Source: Pseudoruminococcus sp964385235 (GTDB lineage: Bacteria; Bacillota; Clostridia; Oscillospirales; Acutalibacteraceae). From it: a stretch of DNA of 23,062 bases. Below the pieces are notes generated by a model that was given only the letters and a program-made list of their open reading frames with translations, searched no databases and was not told the origin of the DNA. Below are positions 1 to 6,063 of this stretch, piece by piece. Position 1 is the stretch's first letter, and the number at the start of each line of letters is the position of its first letter. Both the position numbers and the translations under genes were made by a program. The stretch spans positions 1 to 23,062 of the forward strand of contig CAYLOD010000023.1 in the NCBI GenBank assembly GCA_964385235.1, given 5' to 3'.

Positions 1-403
1 AATACTTTGAGTCTCACGGAAAATATATGCAATTATACAGGGTATAACAGCTCGTAAGGATTCCGCAGCCAAAATGCGGACAGGAATAATAATTTTCCGT
101 TCAAATTTTTTATCGGGAAGAGAATTATTGAATTCAGATTGACCTGTTTTGTAACGTTTAACACTTGCAATACGATATATTTTTCTGCAGGATTTATACA
201 GAGCATATTTATTCTCCGTTTATGATTGTTTGTTCATTTCCGTTTTAGCGGATTTTCGCCAAATATACTTTACTTTTTTATTTTTCGTGGGCTCTGCCTG
301 ATAACTGCAACATTTTGTACAGAGACAAATATATCCGCGATAATATACGATACTGCATTTTTGACTTTGTCACCGCATATTATTAAGTGGACGAGGTGAT
401 AAA
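1..403. other. AT-rich region without a recognised gene
   Basis: No gene is recognisable here. Plus frame 1 begins open and stops at 55-57, which could be the last 18 codons of an upstream gene, but the residues match nothing I know. A small hairpin follows at 62-80 (TCCGCA/TGCGGA), with no clean T-run after it. A minus-strand frame from ATG at 206 to a stop at 33 would encode 57 residues, but it has no convincing ribosome binding site or known motif. The 3' end is the upstream region of the coupled gene pair starting at 404. I see no convincing sigma-A promoter. A CATATTAT at 376-383 vaguely resembles a sporulation sigma-E -10 box, but no good -35 partner was found. Confidence 0.5.
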
Positions 404-811
404 GTGAAAAAGCATGAGAATGAGGACAGCTATTCATACACAAGCGGCGAAATCCCTCAGGACGAGGAATATGTTCCAAAGAAAAAAATTGTAATCGGCA
501 AGCAGCTTCTGCTGATAATTCAGCTTATCGTCTGCGGAGCCGCGTTGCTTTTCATGGTTTTGATGAAGCTGATAAATACGGGCTTTTGCAGGGACATACT
601 GTCATGGTATGAAACAAATTACTACGACTCAATATATACAAGCGAGGACGGCAAAAACAACCTTTCAATCTTCGGCGGCGGGGACAGGCGATCAGAGAGT
701 TCAAAAGCCGAAAGCGCCGTGGACAGCTCGAAAAGCGAAAAATCTGAATCTTCAAACGAAAAAGCCGGATCTAAATCCGAAAACAGCAAAAGCAAAAATA
801 CATCAGCGTGA
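404..811 (+). CDS. Short membrane-anchored protein with Ser/Lys/Glu tail, SpoIVFA-like N-terminus
   Basis: The protein has 135 residues and starts at GTG 404 behind GAGGTG (393-398). Residues 1-34 are charged and probably cytoplasmic. Residues 35-57 form one hydrophobic membrane segment. A short region follows with a W-Y-x-T-N-Y-x-D-S-I-Y run (68-78), and from about residue 97 to the end it is almost only Ser, Lys, Glu, Ala and Asn. In Clostridia the gene before an M50 protease of this kind usually encodes a SpoIVFA-like membrane protein with an extracytoplasmic M23/LytM domain. The anchor and the W-Y-x-T segment resemble the start of such proteins, but the LytM domain is absent. The stop overlaps the next start by 4 bp, implying translational coupling and joint function. 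Partnership with the protease is inferred from context only. Confidence 0.7.
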   Translation: MKKHENEDSYSYTSGEIPQDEEYVPKKKIVIGKQLLLIIQLIVCGAALLFMVLMKLINTGFCRDILSWYETNYYDSIYTSEDGKNNLSIFGGGDRRSESSKAESAVDSSKSEKSESSNEKAGSKSENSKSKNTSA

Positions 812-1422
812 AAATAAGATTAGGGAATTTGAATATTTTCATCAGCATACCGCTATGCTGTGCCATGACGGCGGTTATAATACTCGACACATCACAAACG
901 GTGGTGCTGGGCTGCCTTTCCGCTGTACTGCATGAGCTTGGGCATCTTATGTTTATGAAAAAATACGATTCGTTCCCCAAAAGCATAAAGATAAGCCTTT
1001 TTGACGTCGCTATAATTGATGACAACAGGAAAAACCTCCCCTTAAAGCAGGAGCTTCTTATTATACTCGGCGGCGTAATGATGAATTTTATATTCGGAGC
1101 ATTATTCCTTGTCTTGTTCCTATATTTTAATTATGATTTTCTGTTGATAACGGCGGGCGCCAATATACTTCTCCTTGTGTACAACCTTCTCCCCGTTGAC
1201 ACACTTGACGGCGGTCAAGCGCTGTATCTCCTCCTGTCCTCTCGTCTGTCCGAAGAATTGACAGAGAAAATAATGCTTATTGTTTCTCTTGTCATATTAT
1301 TTCCGTGCGCTGTTCTCGGATTTCTGCTGCTGCTCAAATCAAGGTATAATTTCACGCTGCTTTTTACGAGCCTGTATCTTATCGCCGTAATATTCCTGAA
1401 GCAGGTCAAGCCTGTAAGATAA
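808..1422 (+). CDS. M50 family site-2 protease, SpoIVFB-like
   Basis: This 204-residue membrane metalloprotease starts at GTG 808, inside the stop codon of the previous gene (GTGA overlap). The zinc motif HELGH lies at residues 42-46 in a hydrophobic segment. A GGxxxN turn is at 88-93, and the second conserved motif, N-x-x-P-x-x-x-L-D-G-G, is at 126-136 and supplies the aspartate ligand. Several other hydrophobic segments complete a polytopic core. Length, motif spacing and absence of PDZ or CBS domains fit the short SpoIVFB branch, which cleaves pro-sigma-K in the mother cell of sporulating Firmicutes. Other M50 enzymes of similar size have unknown substrates, so the sporulation role is inferred. 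The coupled upstream membrane protein would be the natural regulator. Confidence 0.85.
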   Translation: MKIRLGNLNIFISIPLCCAMTAVIILDTSQTVVLGCLSAVLHELGHLMFMKKYDSFPKSIKISLFDVAIIDDNRKNLPLKQELLIILGGVMMNFIFGALFLVLFLYFNYDFLLITAGANILLLVYNLLPVDTLDGGQALYLLLSSRLSEELTEKIMLIVSLVILFPCAVLGFLLLLKSRYNFTLLFTSLYLIAVIFLKQVKPVR

Positions 1423-1511
1423 GGGACACGCTATATATGCCTGATATTATTCCTTACAATGGCAGAGGCGCAGGCGCCTGTACCGCAAGAGAATGTTTAT
1501 CAGCTTTTGCG
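1423..1511. other. Spacer after the M50 gene with a perfect 10-bp palindrome
   Basis: CAGGCGCCTG at 1471-1480 is a perfect palindrome. The 10-mer GCGCCTGTAC at 1474-1483 recurs in the same orientation at 2157-2166, so the two copies bracket the response-regulator remnant. A 26-codon plus-strand frame from ATG 1437 to the stop at 1515-1517 lies behind a weak AAGGGA but has no recognisable relatives and may be chance. No convincing terminator was seen for the M50 gene. Confidence 0.4.
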
Positions 1512-2013
1512 TTATAATTTTGTAAATATGAAAGTTAATAGGATTTTAAATCTACAGCTCTGACGGACAAATTTGCCGCATTTTTTAGAGGCATCTTTGC
1601 GGTAATAATCACTTATCGGCAGTATGTCCCCGTTATCCATAAGCAAGGTATGCTGTTTTTATCAAGTCTTGTAATGTGAATAACAGACACGAGGCAGCTT
1701 TTATAAATACGGATAAATATACATTCATTGAGCATTTACTGGAGCTTATCGAGCTTGAGCTTAAAGTGCTCAGCATTTTTGTTGTTTACACATACGGCGT
1801 TAATGTAATGGCTTTCGCTCGAAAAATAGATTACATTCCTGACCGACAGAATTATTTGTGCCTTTCAGTTTCGAGAAAAATTAAATTATTTATATTTTAA
1901 CAGCTCTTAAATTCATCAGAAACAGTTGAACTTTTCAGCAAAGCCGGATTTATTGTCTGTGATATTTCGCTGACATTAACATCATTATTCTCATAAATTT
2001 CAATCAGGTACAT
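1512..2013 (-). pseudogene. Decayed LytTR-family (AgrA/LytR-type) response regulator
   Basis: Read on the minus strand this is a broken response regulator. It starts at ATG 2013-2011 with AGGG upstream and gives 38 residues beginning MYLIEIYENNDVN, which resemble a receiver-domain N-terminus with altered acidic residues, then stops at 1897-1899. A LytTR DNA-binding domain follows. From 1864 to 1739 it reads through NVIYFSSESHYIN, a match to the V-x-D-I-I-Y-F-E strand. After an in-frame TAA (1736-1738) the same frame gives FIRIYKSCLV, the F-I-R-I-H-R-S-Y-L-V core. A frameshift near 1650 leads to MDNGDILPISDYYRK, the conserved end of LytTR domains. A TGA also lies at 1865-1867. Only about 150 codons remain of the usual 240-250, so most of the receiver is deleted. 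No adjacent histidine kinase is visible. Confidence 0.82.
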
Positions 2014-2025
2014 TTATGTACCCTG
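2005..2025. repeat. Inverted repeat at the start of the response-regulator remnant
   Basis: GGTACAT (2007-2013) and ATGTACC (2016-2022) form a 7-bp perfect stem with a two-base centre, extended by CAG/CTG with one bulge. It overlaps the start codon of the decayed minus-strand regulator. It could be an operator, a hairpin or chance; nothing else in the sequence decides. Confidence 0.35.
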
Positions 2026-2100
2026 TGAAATAGATTATTTTACAGTGAAGTGACATAAAAAGTCAGACAAAGCTCTAAAGGAAAATTTTAATAAGGAACC

Positions 2101-2145
2101 TGCGCCGTCATAGCGGCGCGGCTACCGCCTGAAGGCGGGGGAGGG
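2101..2145. repeat. REP-like cluster of GC-rich palindromes
   Basis: Two adjacent GC-rich hairpins stand in AT-rich surroundings. The first pairs GCGCCG (2102-2107) with CGGCGC (2114-2119). The second pairs CCGCCT (2125-2130) with AGGCGG (2133-2138) and is followed by a G-run to 2147. The composition differs sharply from the flanks and resembles short dispersed palindromic repeats common between genes of gut Clostridia. Only one full copy is in this window, so the repeat status is inferred. Confidence 0.5.
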
Positions 2146-2239
2146 GGACATTAGCAGCGCCTGTACAGTAATTTACTCATAACAAGTAGCCGTGTGATTT
2201 ACTAAAGACCAAAATTAATTTCATTTATAAACTTAGCAC

Positions 2240-2268
2240 TTGACACACAAACTTAGGCATTATAAAAT
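2240..2268 (+). promoter_or_regulatory. Sigma-A promoter of the TPR-like protein gene
   Basis: TTGACA at 2240-2245 and TAAAAT at 2263-2268 are separated by 17 bp. This places transcription start near 2275, about 30 nt before the ATG at 2306. The -35 box coincides with an upstream in-frame TTG, which therefore cannot be the translation start. Confidence 0.75.
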
Positions 2269-2305
2269 AAAATTATGTATTATATTTGAGAACGGAGGCG
2301 CTTTT

Positions 2306-4162
2306 ATGGACGAAGAAAAAGATCAGCTTATAAACTCAAACAATGAATGCCGCTGGTTTATAGGTTCTCCTTTGTCCTTGTGTTTCACCGGACTCTATAA
2401 AAATTCCGCTACCGGCAGGCTTTTTGCCAAGGTTAAATTCATGAACGTTCAGCCCGAACAGATTAAAGCCGTTTCCTTTGATGTGATTTGCTACGGCATT
2501 ATACGAAATGAAATAGACAGGCTTGAAGATTTTACTATTGAGGACCTTGAAGTAAACCGCAACGAGTGCTTTGCGGAATCCGAAATAATAAATATTGAAA
2601 ACAACGATACAATGGCTGTCGATATTTTCTTGAAAAGTGTTACCGCACATGACGGTCAGGTTTGGACAAACGATGAAAATAAAGAATATAAAATCTCTCT
2701 CAAGCAAAACAATATCTCCTCTCATATGGGCAGATACTTTGAACAACTGAAAAAGGAATGGACGGACAAAGGCTATAAAGCCGAAAGACTGCTCTACGCG
2801 CCGGTCATCAAGGACGAATACCGGCTGTGTGCCTGCGGTACTCTTAACTGGGGCGTTGAGGACACTTGCTGCAAATGCGGAGCCGATCTTGAATGGCTTG
2901 GCGAGGCTGCAGATGTTTCTATCCGAAGAAATAATGAGGAAATATTTAAAAAGCAGACGTTAAAATCAGAAAAAAGCTCTCCCGCGTCTGTGGATAATAC
3001 CGATAAGCTGTATCAGCAAAGACAGAAGGAAAGCCAAGCTTATGAGCGCAGGAATGCCCTAATGCGCAGAAACAGTAAAAGGTTCAAGGTGATAGCGGGC
3101 TTGACCGCCGCTCTGCTCATTGTTGTCGCCCTGACACTCGGCGTATATTACATTATAATTCCTGCAAACAATTATTACTCTGCGGTTTCGCTTATTCGTG
3201 ACGGTAAGTACGACGAGGCGGTTGAGGAGCTGGAAAAGCTTAACGGCTACAGCGACAGCGAAGAACAAATCAAGCGGGCAAAATATCTCAAGGCGGAAAA
3301 ATTGGAAAATTCCGCGAATTTTGTTGAAGCCTCGAGAATTTTTGCCGATCTTGGAAATTATAACGATTCTCAGCAAAAATATAAGGAAACAATGTACCGT
3401 TACGGCGAGCAGCAATTTTCCGCAAAGGATTATATATCCTCACTAAAAATATTTAAGTCCCTCGGAAACTATGAGAAGTCGGCGGCAAAGGCCTCGGAGG
3501 CGGAGAACGCCGCCCTTGACGCCGCGTCAAAAATGTTTGTGGACAAGCAGTATTCCGACGCGAGCGAGCTTTTTCGGGAGATTGCGGATATAACTGACAA
3601 CCCCGACGCCGCCGACAAGGCCAATCTCGCCCTGCAGTACGAGGCGGACAAGCTGTACGCGAACGGCAAATATACCGACGCCTTAAAAATATATCAATCG
3701 CTGTCGGGCTATAACCACGTTGACGTCACTCTGAATAAGCTCGATAATTTAGTCAAGATATTAAGCACCTCCATACATATCGGAGATGATGTTTCAGTAT
3801 GGGAAAGCGTAGGAATGCCGTGCCCGTATTGTCACTCACCCGATACGCTGAGCTATCAATTCGAGTTTAAAACCAACGGATCTTATAAGTTTGATATGTA
3901 CTGTCCGAACCATTCGGGAACAACAGTGAATAAAGTCCTTAAGGGACAGTATAAAATCGAGAACGATAAAATTTACACGCTTGAACATACAGGCGGGAAT
4001 ACAAAATGGACTGTACTCGCAACTATAGAAAACATTTCCATGGACAGCACGGTAGACAATAAGAACGCGAAATTGGTTGTAACAAACCCTTTTAATATTA
4101 AGAGCAAAAAGTCACTTACTCTTTACGGAAATATCGTAAATCAAAATTCATCTCCTATTTAA
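2306..4162 (+). CDS. Zinc-ribbon, single-membrane-span protein with TPR-like repeats
   Basis: I do not recognise a named gene. The 618-residue product starts at ATG 2306, with GGAGG (2294-2298) seven bases upstream. Residues 1 to about 150 look like a beta-rich domain. A zinc-ribbon motif follows with Cys175, Cys177, Cys188/189 and Cys191. A charged linker leads to one strong membrane span at about 260-285. Residues about 290-490 hold at least four TPR-like helical pairs with the recurring pattern G-x-Y-x-x-A-x-x-x-F/L-x-x-L-x-x-Y. The C-terminal domain has a second possible metal site (Cys506, Cys509, Cys533, His536) in a beta-rich fold. Similar ribbon-span-repeat proteins are common and uncharacterised in gut Firmicutes. 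A sensing or envelope scaffold role is speculation. The gene is monocistronic. Confidence 0.8.
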   Translation: MDEEKDQLINSNNECRWFIGSPLSLCFTGLYKNSATGRLFAKVKFMNVQPEQIKAVSFDVICYGIIRNEIDRLEDFTIEDLEVNRNECFAESEIINIENNDTMAVDIFLKSVTAHDGQVWTNDENKEYKISLKQNNISSHMGRYFEQLKKEWTDKGYKAERLLYAPVIKDEYRLCACGTLNWGVEDTCCKCGADLEWLGEAADVSIRRNNEEIFKKQTLKSEKSSPASVDNTDKLYQQRQKESQAYERRNALMRRNSKRFKVIAGLTAALLIVVALTLGVYYIIIPANNYYSAVSLIRDGKYDEAVEELEKLNGYSDSEEQIKRAKYLKAEKLENSANFVEASRIFADLGNYNDSQQKYKETMYRYGEQQFSAKDYISSLKIFKSLGNYEKSAAKASEAENAALDAASKMFVDKQYSDASELFREIADITDNPDAADKANLALQYEADKLYANGKYTDALKIYQSLSGYNHVDVTLNKLDNLVKILSTSIHIGDDVSVWESVGMPCPYCHSPDTLSYQFEFKTNGSYKFDMYCPNHSGTTVNKVLKGQYKIENDKIYTLEHTGGNTKWTVLATIENISMDSTVDNKNAKLVVTNPFNIKSKKSLTLYGNIVNQNSSPI

Positions 4163-4168
4163 AACAAA

Positions 4169-4216
4169 AAGCCCATGCTCCCGTAAATCGCGGTTGATTT
4201 ACAGGGGCATGGGCTT
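4169..4216 (-). terminator. Strong hairpin terminator, mainly for the minus-strand pyrB operon
   Basis: The arms 4169-4189 and 4196-4216 pair over 21 bp with one G-T wobble and one mismatch, and a six-base loop. On the minus strand the hairpin starts 2 bp past the stop codon at 4218 and is followed by a TTTGTTTT tract, a typical intrinsic terminator. On the plus strand it lies just after the stop at 4162 but has only ATTA after it, so termination in that direction would be weaker. It sits between convergent genes. Confidence 0.88.
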
Positions 4217-4217
4217 A

Positions 4218-4757
4218 TTAAAGACCTTTTGCGGTCATGCGCGCCTCGTTCAAATATGGCGTTATATCCGTGACACAGTCGGTGTTCGGCATACAAACAG
4301 AAGCGTAAAGCTCTGTATTTAAAACCGTAAACATTTTTACAAGCTGTTTTGTAATAATGTCAAAGCCGCTCCTGTCCGAGCTGCCGCAGGTCAAAAGCAA
4401 GACAGCTTTTTTGCGGACGCTTACCGGCGGTCTTATTCCGAGAGAAAAACGCTTTGAGAAATAACGCTGGCTTCTGTCAACTATCGCTTTAAGCGGCGAC
4501 GGCACGGAAAGATTGTAAACAGGACTCGCGAACACAAGCAGTTCCGCCTTGTTCAGCAGCGCGTCATACTCATCAAGGTCGCTCAGGGCGCACATATCGG
4601 CTTTTTCACAGGCGCCGCACGCTCTGCACGGAGCGGGCGAAAGCTTATAGCAGTCAATCAGCCTGACGTCGTAATTGCCGCCGAGTCCGTCGAGAAAGGC
4701 GTCAAGCAGCAGCTTTGTATATCCGTTTCTCGGAGAAGAAAAAAGAACAAGCGCCAA
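4218..4757 (-). CDS. Iron-sulfur flavoprotein / NADPH-dependent FMN reductase family
   Basis: With the start at TTG 4757 the product has 179 residues of flavodoxin-like fold. The N-terminal strand runs into the FMN phosphate loop S-S-P-R-N-G-Y-T (7-14). Next come Cys44, Cys47, Cys50 and Cys56, a C-x2-C-x2-C-x5-C spacing matching the compact 4Fe-4S motif of Isf-type iron-sulfur flavoproteins. The segment A-S-P-V-Y-N-L-S-V-P-S-P-L-K, further along, is the usual flavin ring contact. The TTG is chosen because the protein then starts at the first beta strand, GAGG lies about 8 bases upstream, and the pyrB stop (4774) is only 16 bp before it. An ATG at 4886 would force a long overlap and a non-family extension. 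It is cotranscribed with pyrB. Electron donor and acceptor are unknown. Confidence 0.8.
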   Translation of the reverse strand: MALVLFSSPRNGYTKLLLDAFLDGLGGNYDVRLIDCYKLSPAPCRACGACEKADMCALSDLDEYDALLNKAELLVFASPVYNLSVPSPLKAIVDRSQRYFSKRFSLGIRPPVSVRKKAVLLLTCGSSDRSGFDIITKQLVKMFTVLNTELYASVCMPNTDCVTDITPYLNEARMTAKGL

Positions 4758-4773
4758 AGGCTTGTCCTCACAG

Positions 4774-5859
4774 CTATATAAGCTCTTTTTTCCTTGCGCT
4801 TTCGCAATATTCGCAAACAAGCATATCACCGCATTCCCTATATCTTTTTGGCAGGTATGTTTCATGGCGCGTAATGCAATGCTCATTCACGCACTGCAAA
4901 TCATCAAATAATCCTCTGCTTATGTGCTTATCCGTTGTGTGTTTTTTACCGTTAAGCATTGTCATAAAGAGAGCCATTCTCGCGTACATTCCGTAAACGG
5001 TTTGCGCGAAATACTTTGCCCTTTCGTCGTCGTCAACCTCATAAGAGATTTCGTCTACCCTTGGCAGCGGGTGGAGTATTCGCAGGTCGCTTTTTGCAAG
5101 CTTCAGCTTATCGCCGTCAAGCACGAAAACACCCTTTTGCCGCTCATATTCATCGCTGCTTTCAAATCTCTCCTGCTGTATCCTTGTCATATACAGGACG
5201 TCAAGCTCGCCCATTGCCTCCCTGAGCCCCGATACCTCGGTGAACTCGCAGCCCGCGGCGTTCATGACGTCCTTGATATATTGAGGCACGCTGAGTTCGG
5301 GCGTCGAAATAAGTACGAATCTGTTTCCCTTAAAGCGGCTCATTGTCTTGATAAGCGAGTGAACGGTGCGTCCGTACTTGAGATCACCGCAAAGACCTAT
5401 GCAAAGGTTGTCAAGCCTGCCCTTTTCGTTATAAAGCGTGACGACATCGGTGAGCGTTTGGGTGGGGTGCAGATGTCCTCCGTCCCCCGCGTTTATTACA
5501 GGCGCGTCGGAAAAAATCGCCGCCGCCTCAGCCGCGCCCTCAAGCGGGTGGCGTATCGCTATAATATCGGCATATCCGCCGATTACCGTCAGAGTATCCT
5601 TAAAGCTCTCGCCTTTTGATATAGAGGAATTTTGCGGATTGTCAAATCCGATAACGTTTCCGCCGAGCCTCATCATTGCCGTCGAAAAGGACATACGCGT
5701 TCTCGTAGACGGCTCATAAAAAAGCGTCGCGAGTATTTTCCCCCGGCAGGCGTCTTCATATTCGGACGGGTTTGCTTTTATCTTACCCGAAAGATCAATT
5801 ATATCGAGGATTTCCCTGACAGACAGACTTTCAAGGTCAATGAGATTTTTTGATTTCAT
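4774..5859 (-). CDS. pyrB: Aspartate carbamoyltransferase with fused PyrI-type zinc ribbon
   Basis: This enzyme joins carbamoyl phosphate and aspartate to give carbamoyl aspartate in pyrimidine synthesis. The 361-residue product starts at ATG 5859 behind AGGGGAG (5874-5868); the nearby GTG at 5868 overlaps that site. The catalytic core is complete: S-T-R-T-R at 51-55 for the phosphate, the loop lysine Lys82 in S-K-G-E-S, then R-H-P-L-E-G, H-P-T-Q-T-L, G-D-L-K-Y-G-R-T and L-H-P-L-P-R. Usual catalytic chains have about 305 residues. Here a tail of about 50 carries Cys323, Cys328, Cys349 and Cys352 (C-x4-C-x20-C-x2-C), the spacing of the zinc domain of regulatory subunit PyrI (C-x4-C-x23-C-x2-C in E. 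coli). The nucleotide-binding half of PyrI is absent, and no pyrI lies nearby. Confidence 0.95.
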   Translation of the reverse strand: MKSKNLIDLESLSVREILDIIDLSGKIKANPSEYEDACRGKILATLFYEPSTRTRMSFSTAMMRLGGNVIGFDNPQNSSISKGESFKDTLTVIGGYADIIAIRHPLEGAAEAAAIFSDAPVINAGDGGHLHPTQTLTDVVTLYNEKGRLDNLCIGLCGDLKYGRTVHSLIKTMSRFKGNRFVLISTPELSVPQYIKDVMNAAGCEFTEVSGLREAMGELDVLYMTRIQQERFESSDEYERQKGVFVLDGDKLKLAKSDLRILHPLPRVDEISYEVDDDERAKYFAQTVYGMYARMALFMTMLNGKKHTTDKHISRGLFDDLQCVNEHCITRHETYLPKRYRECGDMLVCEYCESARKKELI

Positions 5860-5885
5860 ACCTGACACTCCCCTGTTTTCTTCAT

Positions 5886-5914
5886 ATTATATCAAAATCC
5901 GGCAAAAATATCAA
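5886..5914 (-). promoter_or_regulatory. Sigma-A promoter of pyrB
   Basis: On the minus strand TTGATA (5914-5909) and TATAAT (5891-5886) are 17 bp apart. Start of transcription near 5879 leaves a leader of about 20 nt before the ATG at 5859, too short for a PyrR-type attenuator. Confidence 0.85.
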
Positions 5915-5986
5915 GACAGCGCGCCATAGACAAATATAACTTAAATAAGGCGGGAACCGCGCCCTGTTGTTTGGCGCCTGACAGGA

Positions 5987-6015
5987 TTGAAAATTTAAAA
6001 AATTTACTGTATAAT
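5987..6015 (+). promoter_or_regulatory. Sigma-A promoter of the fumarase operon
   Basis: TTGAAA (5987-5992) and a perfect TATAAT (6010-6015) are separated by 17 bp. Transcription would start near 6022. It is divergent from the pyrB promoter, with about 70 bp between the two -35 boxes, so shared regulation is possible but no operator is evident. Confidence 0.85.
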
Positions 6016-6063
6016 AGAAAACGCTGAAATATGTTGATTTTTAAAAGGTTAGGAGCTTCCGAA

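Noticed and set aside
33..206. Minus-strand frame of 57 residues
   Set aside because: No ribosome binding site, no motif, and the opposite strand is open in register, as expected in AT-rich sequence. It is kept only as a remark.
609..935. Plus-strand 108-codon frame overlapping the first two genes
   Set aside because: It lies out of frame inside the coupled membrane-protein pair, whose overlap and motifs explain the region.
1437..1517. Plus-strand 26-codon frame after the M50 gene
   Set aside because: The ribosome binding site is weak, it spans the palindrome, and it overlaps the end of the pseudogene; probably chance.
1676..1900. Plus-strand 74-codon frame starting at GTG
   Set aside because: It is exactly antisense, codon for codon, to the decayed LytTR domain on the minus strand, which explains why it stays open. 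It has no ribosome binding site or known motif.
2240..2305. Upstream TTG start adding 22 residues to the TPR-like protein
   Set aside because: The TTG is part of the -35 box TTGACA, so it lies before the transcription start. ATG 2306 has a proper GGAGG site.
4758..4886. ATG 4886 as start of the flavoprotein gene
   Set aside because: It would add 43 residues overlapping pyrB that do not match the flavodoxin fold, and the first beta strand begins right at TTG 4757.
4924..5619. Plus-strand 231-codon open frame
   Set aside because: It is antisense to the clearly coding pyrB gene and has no recognisable protein motif.
5860..5885. PyrR-type attenuator before pyrB
   Set aside because: The predicted leader is only about 20 nt, too short for the anti-antiterminator structure.
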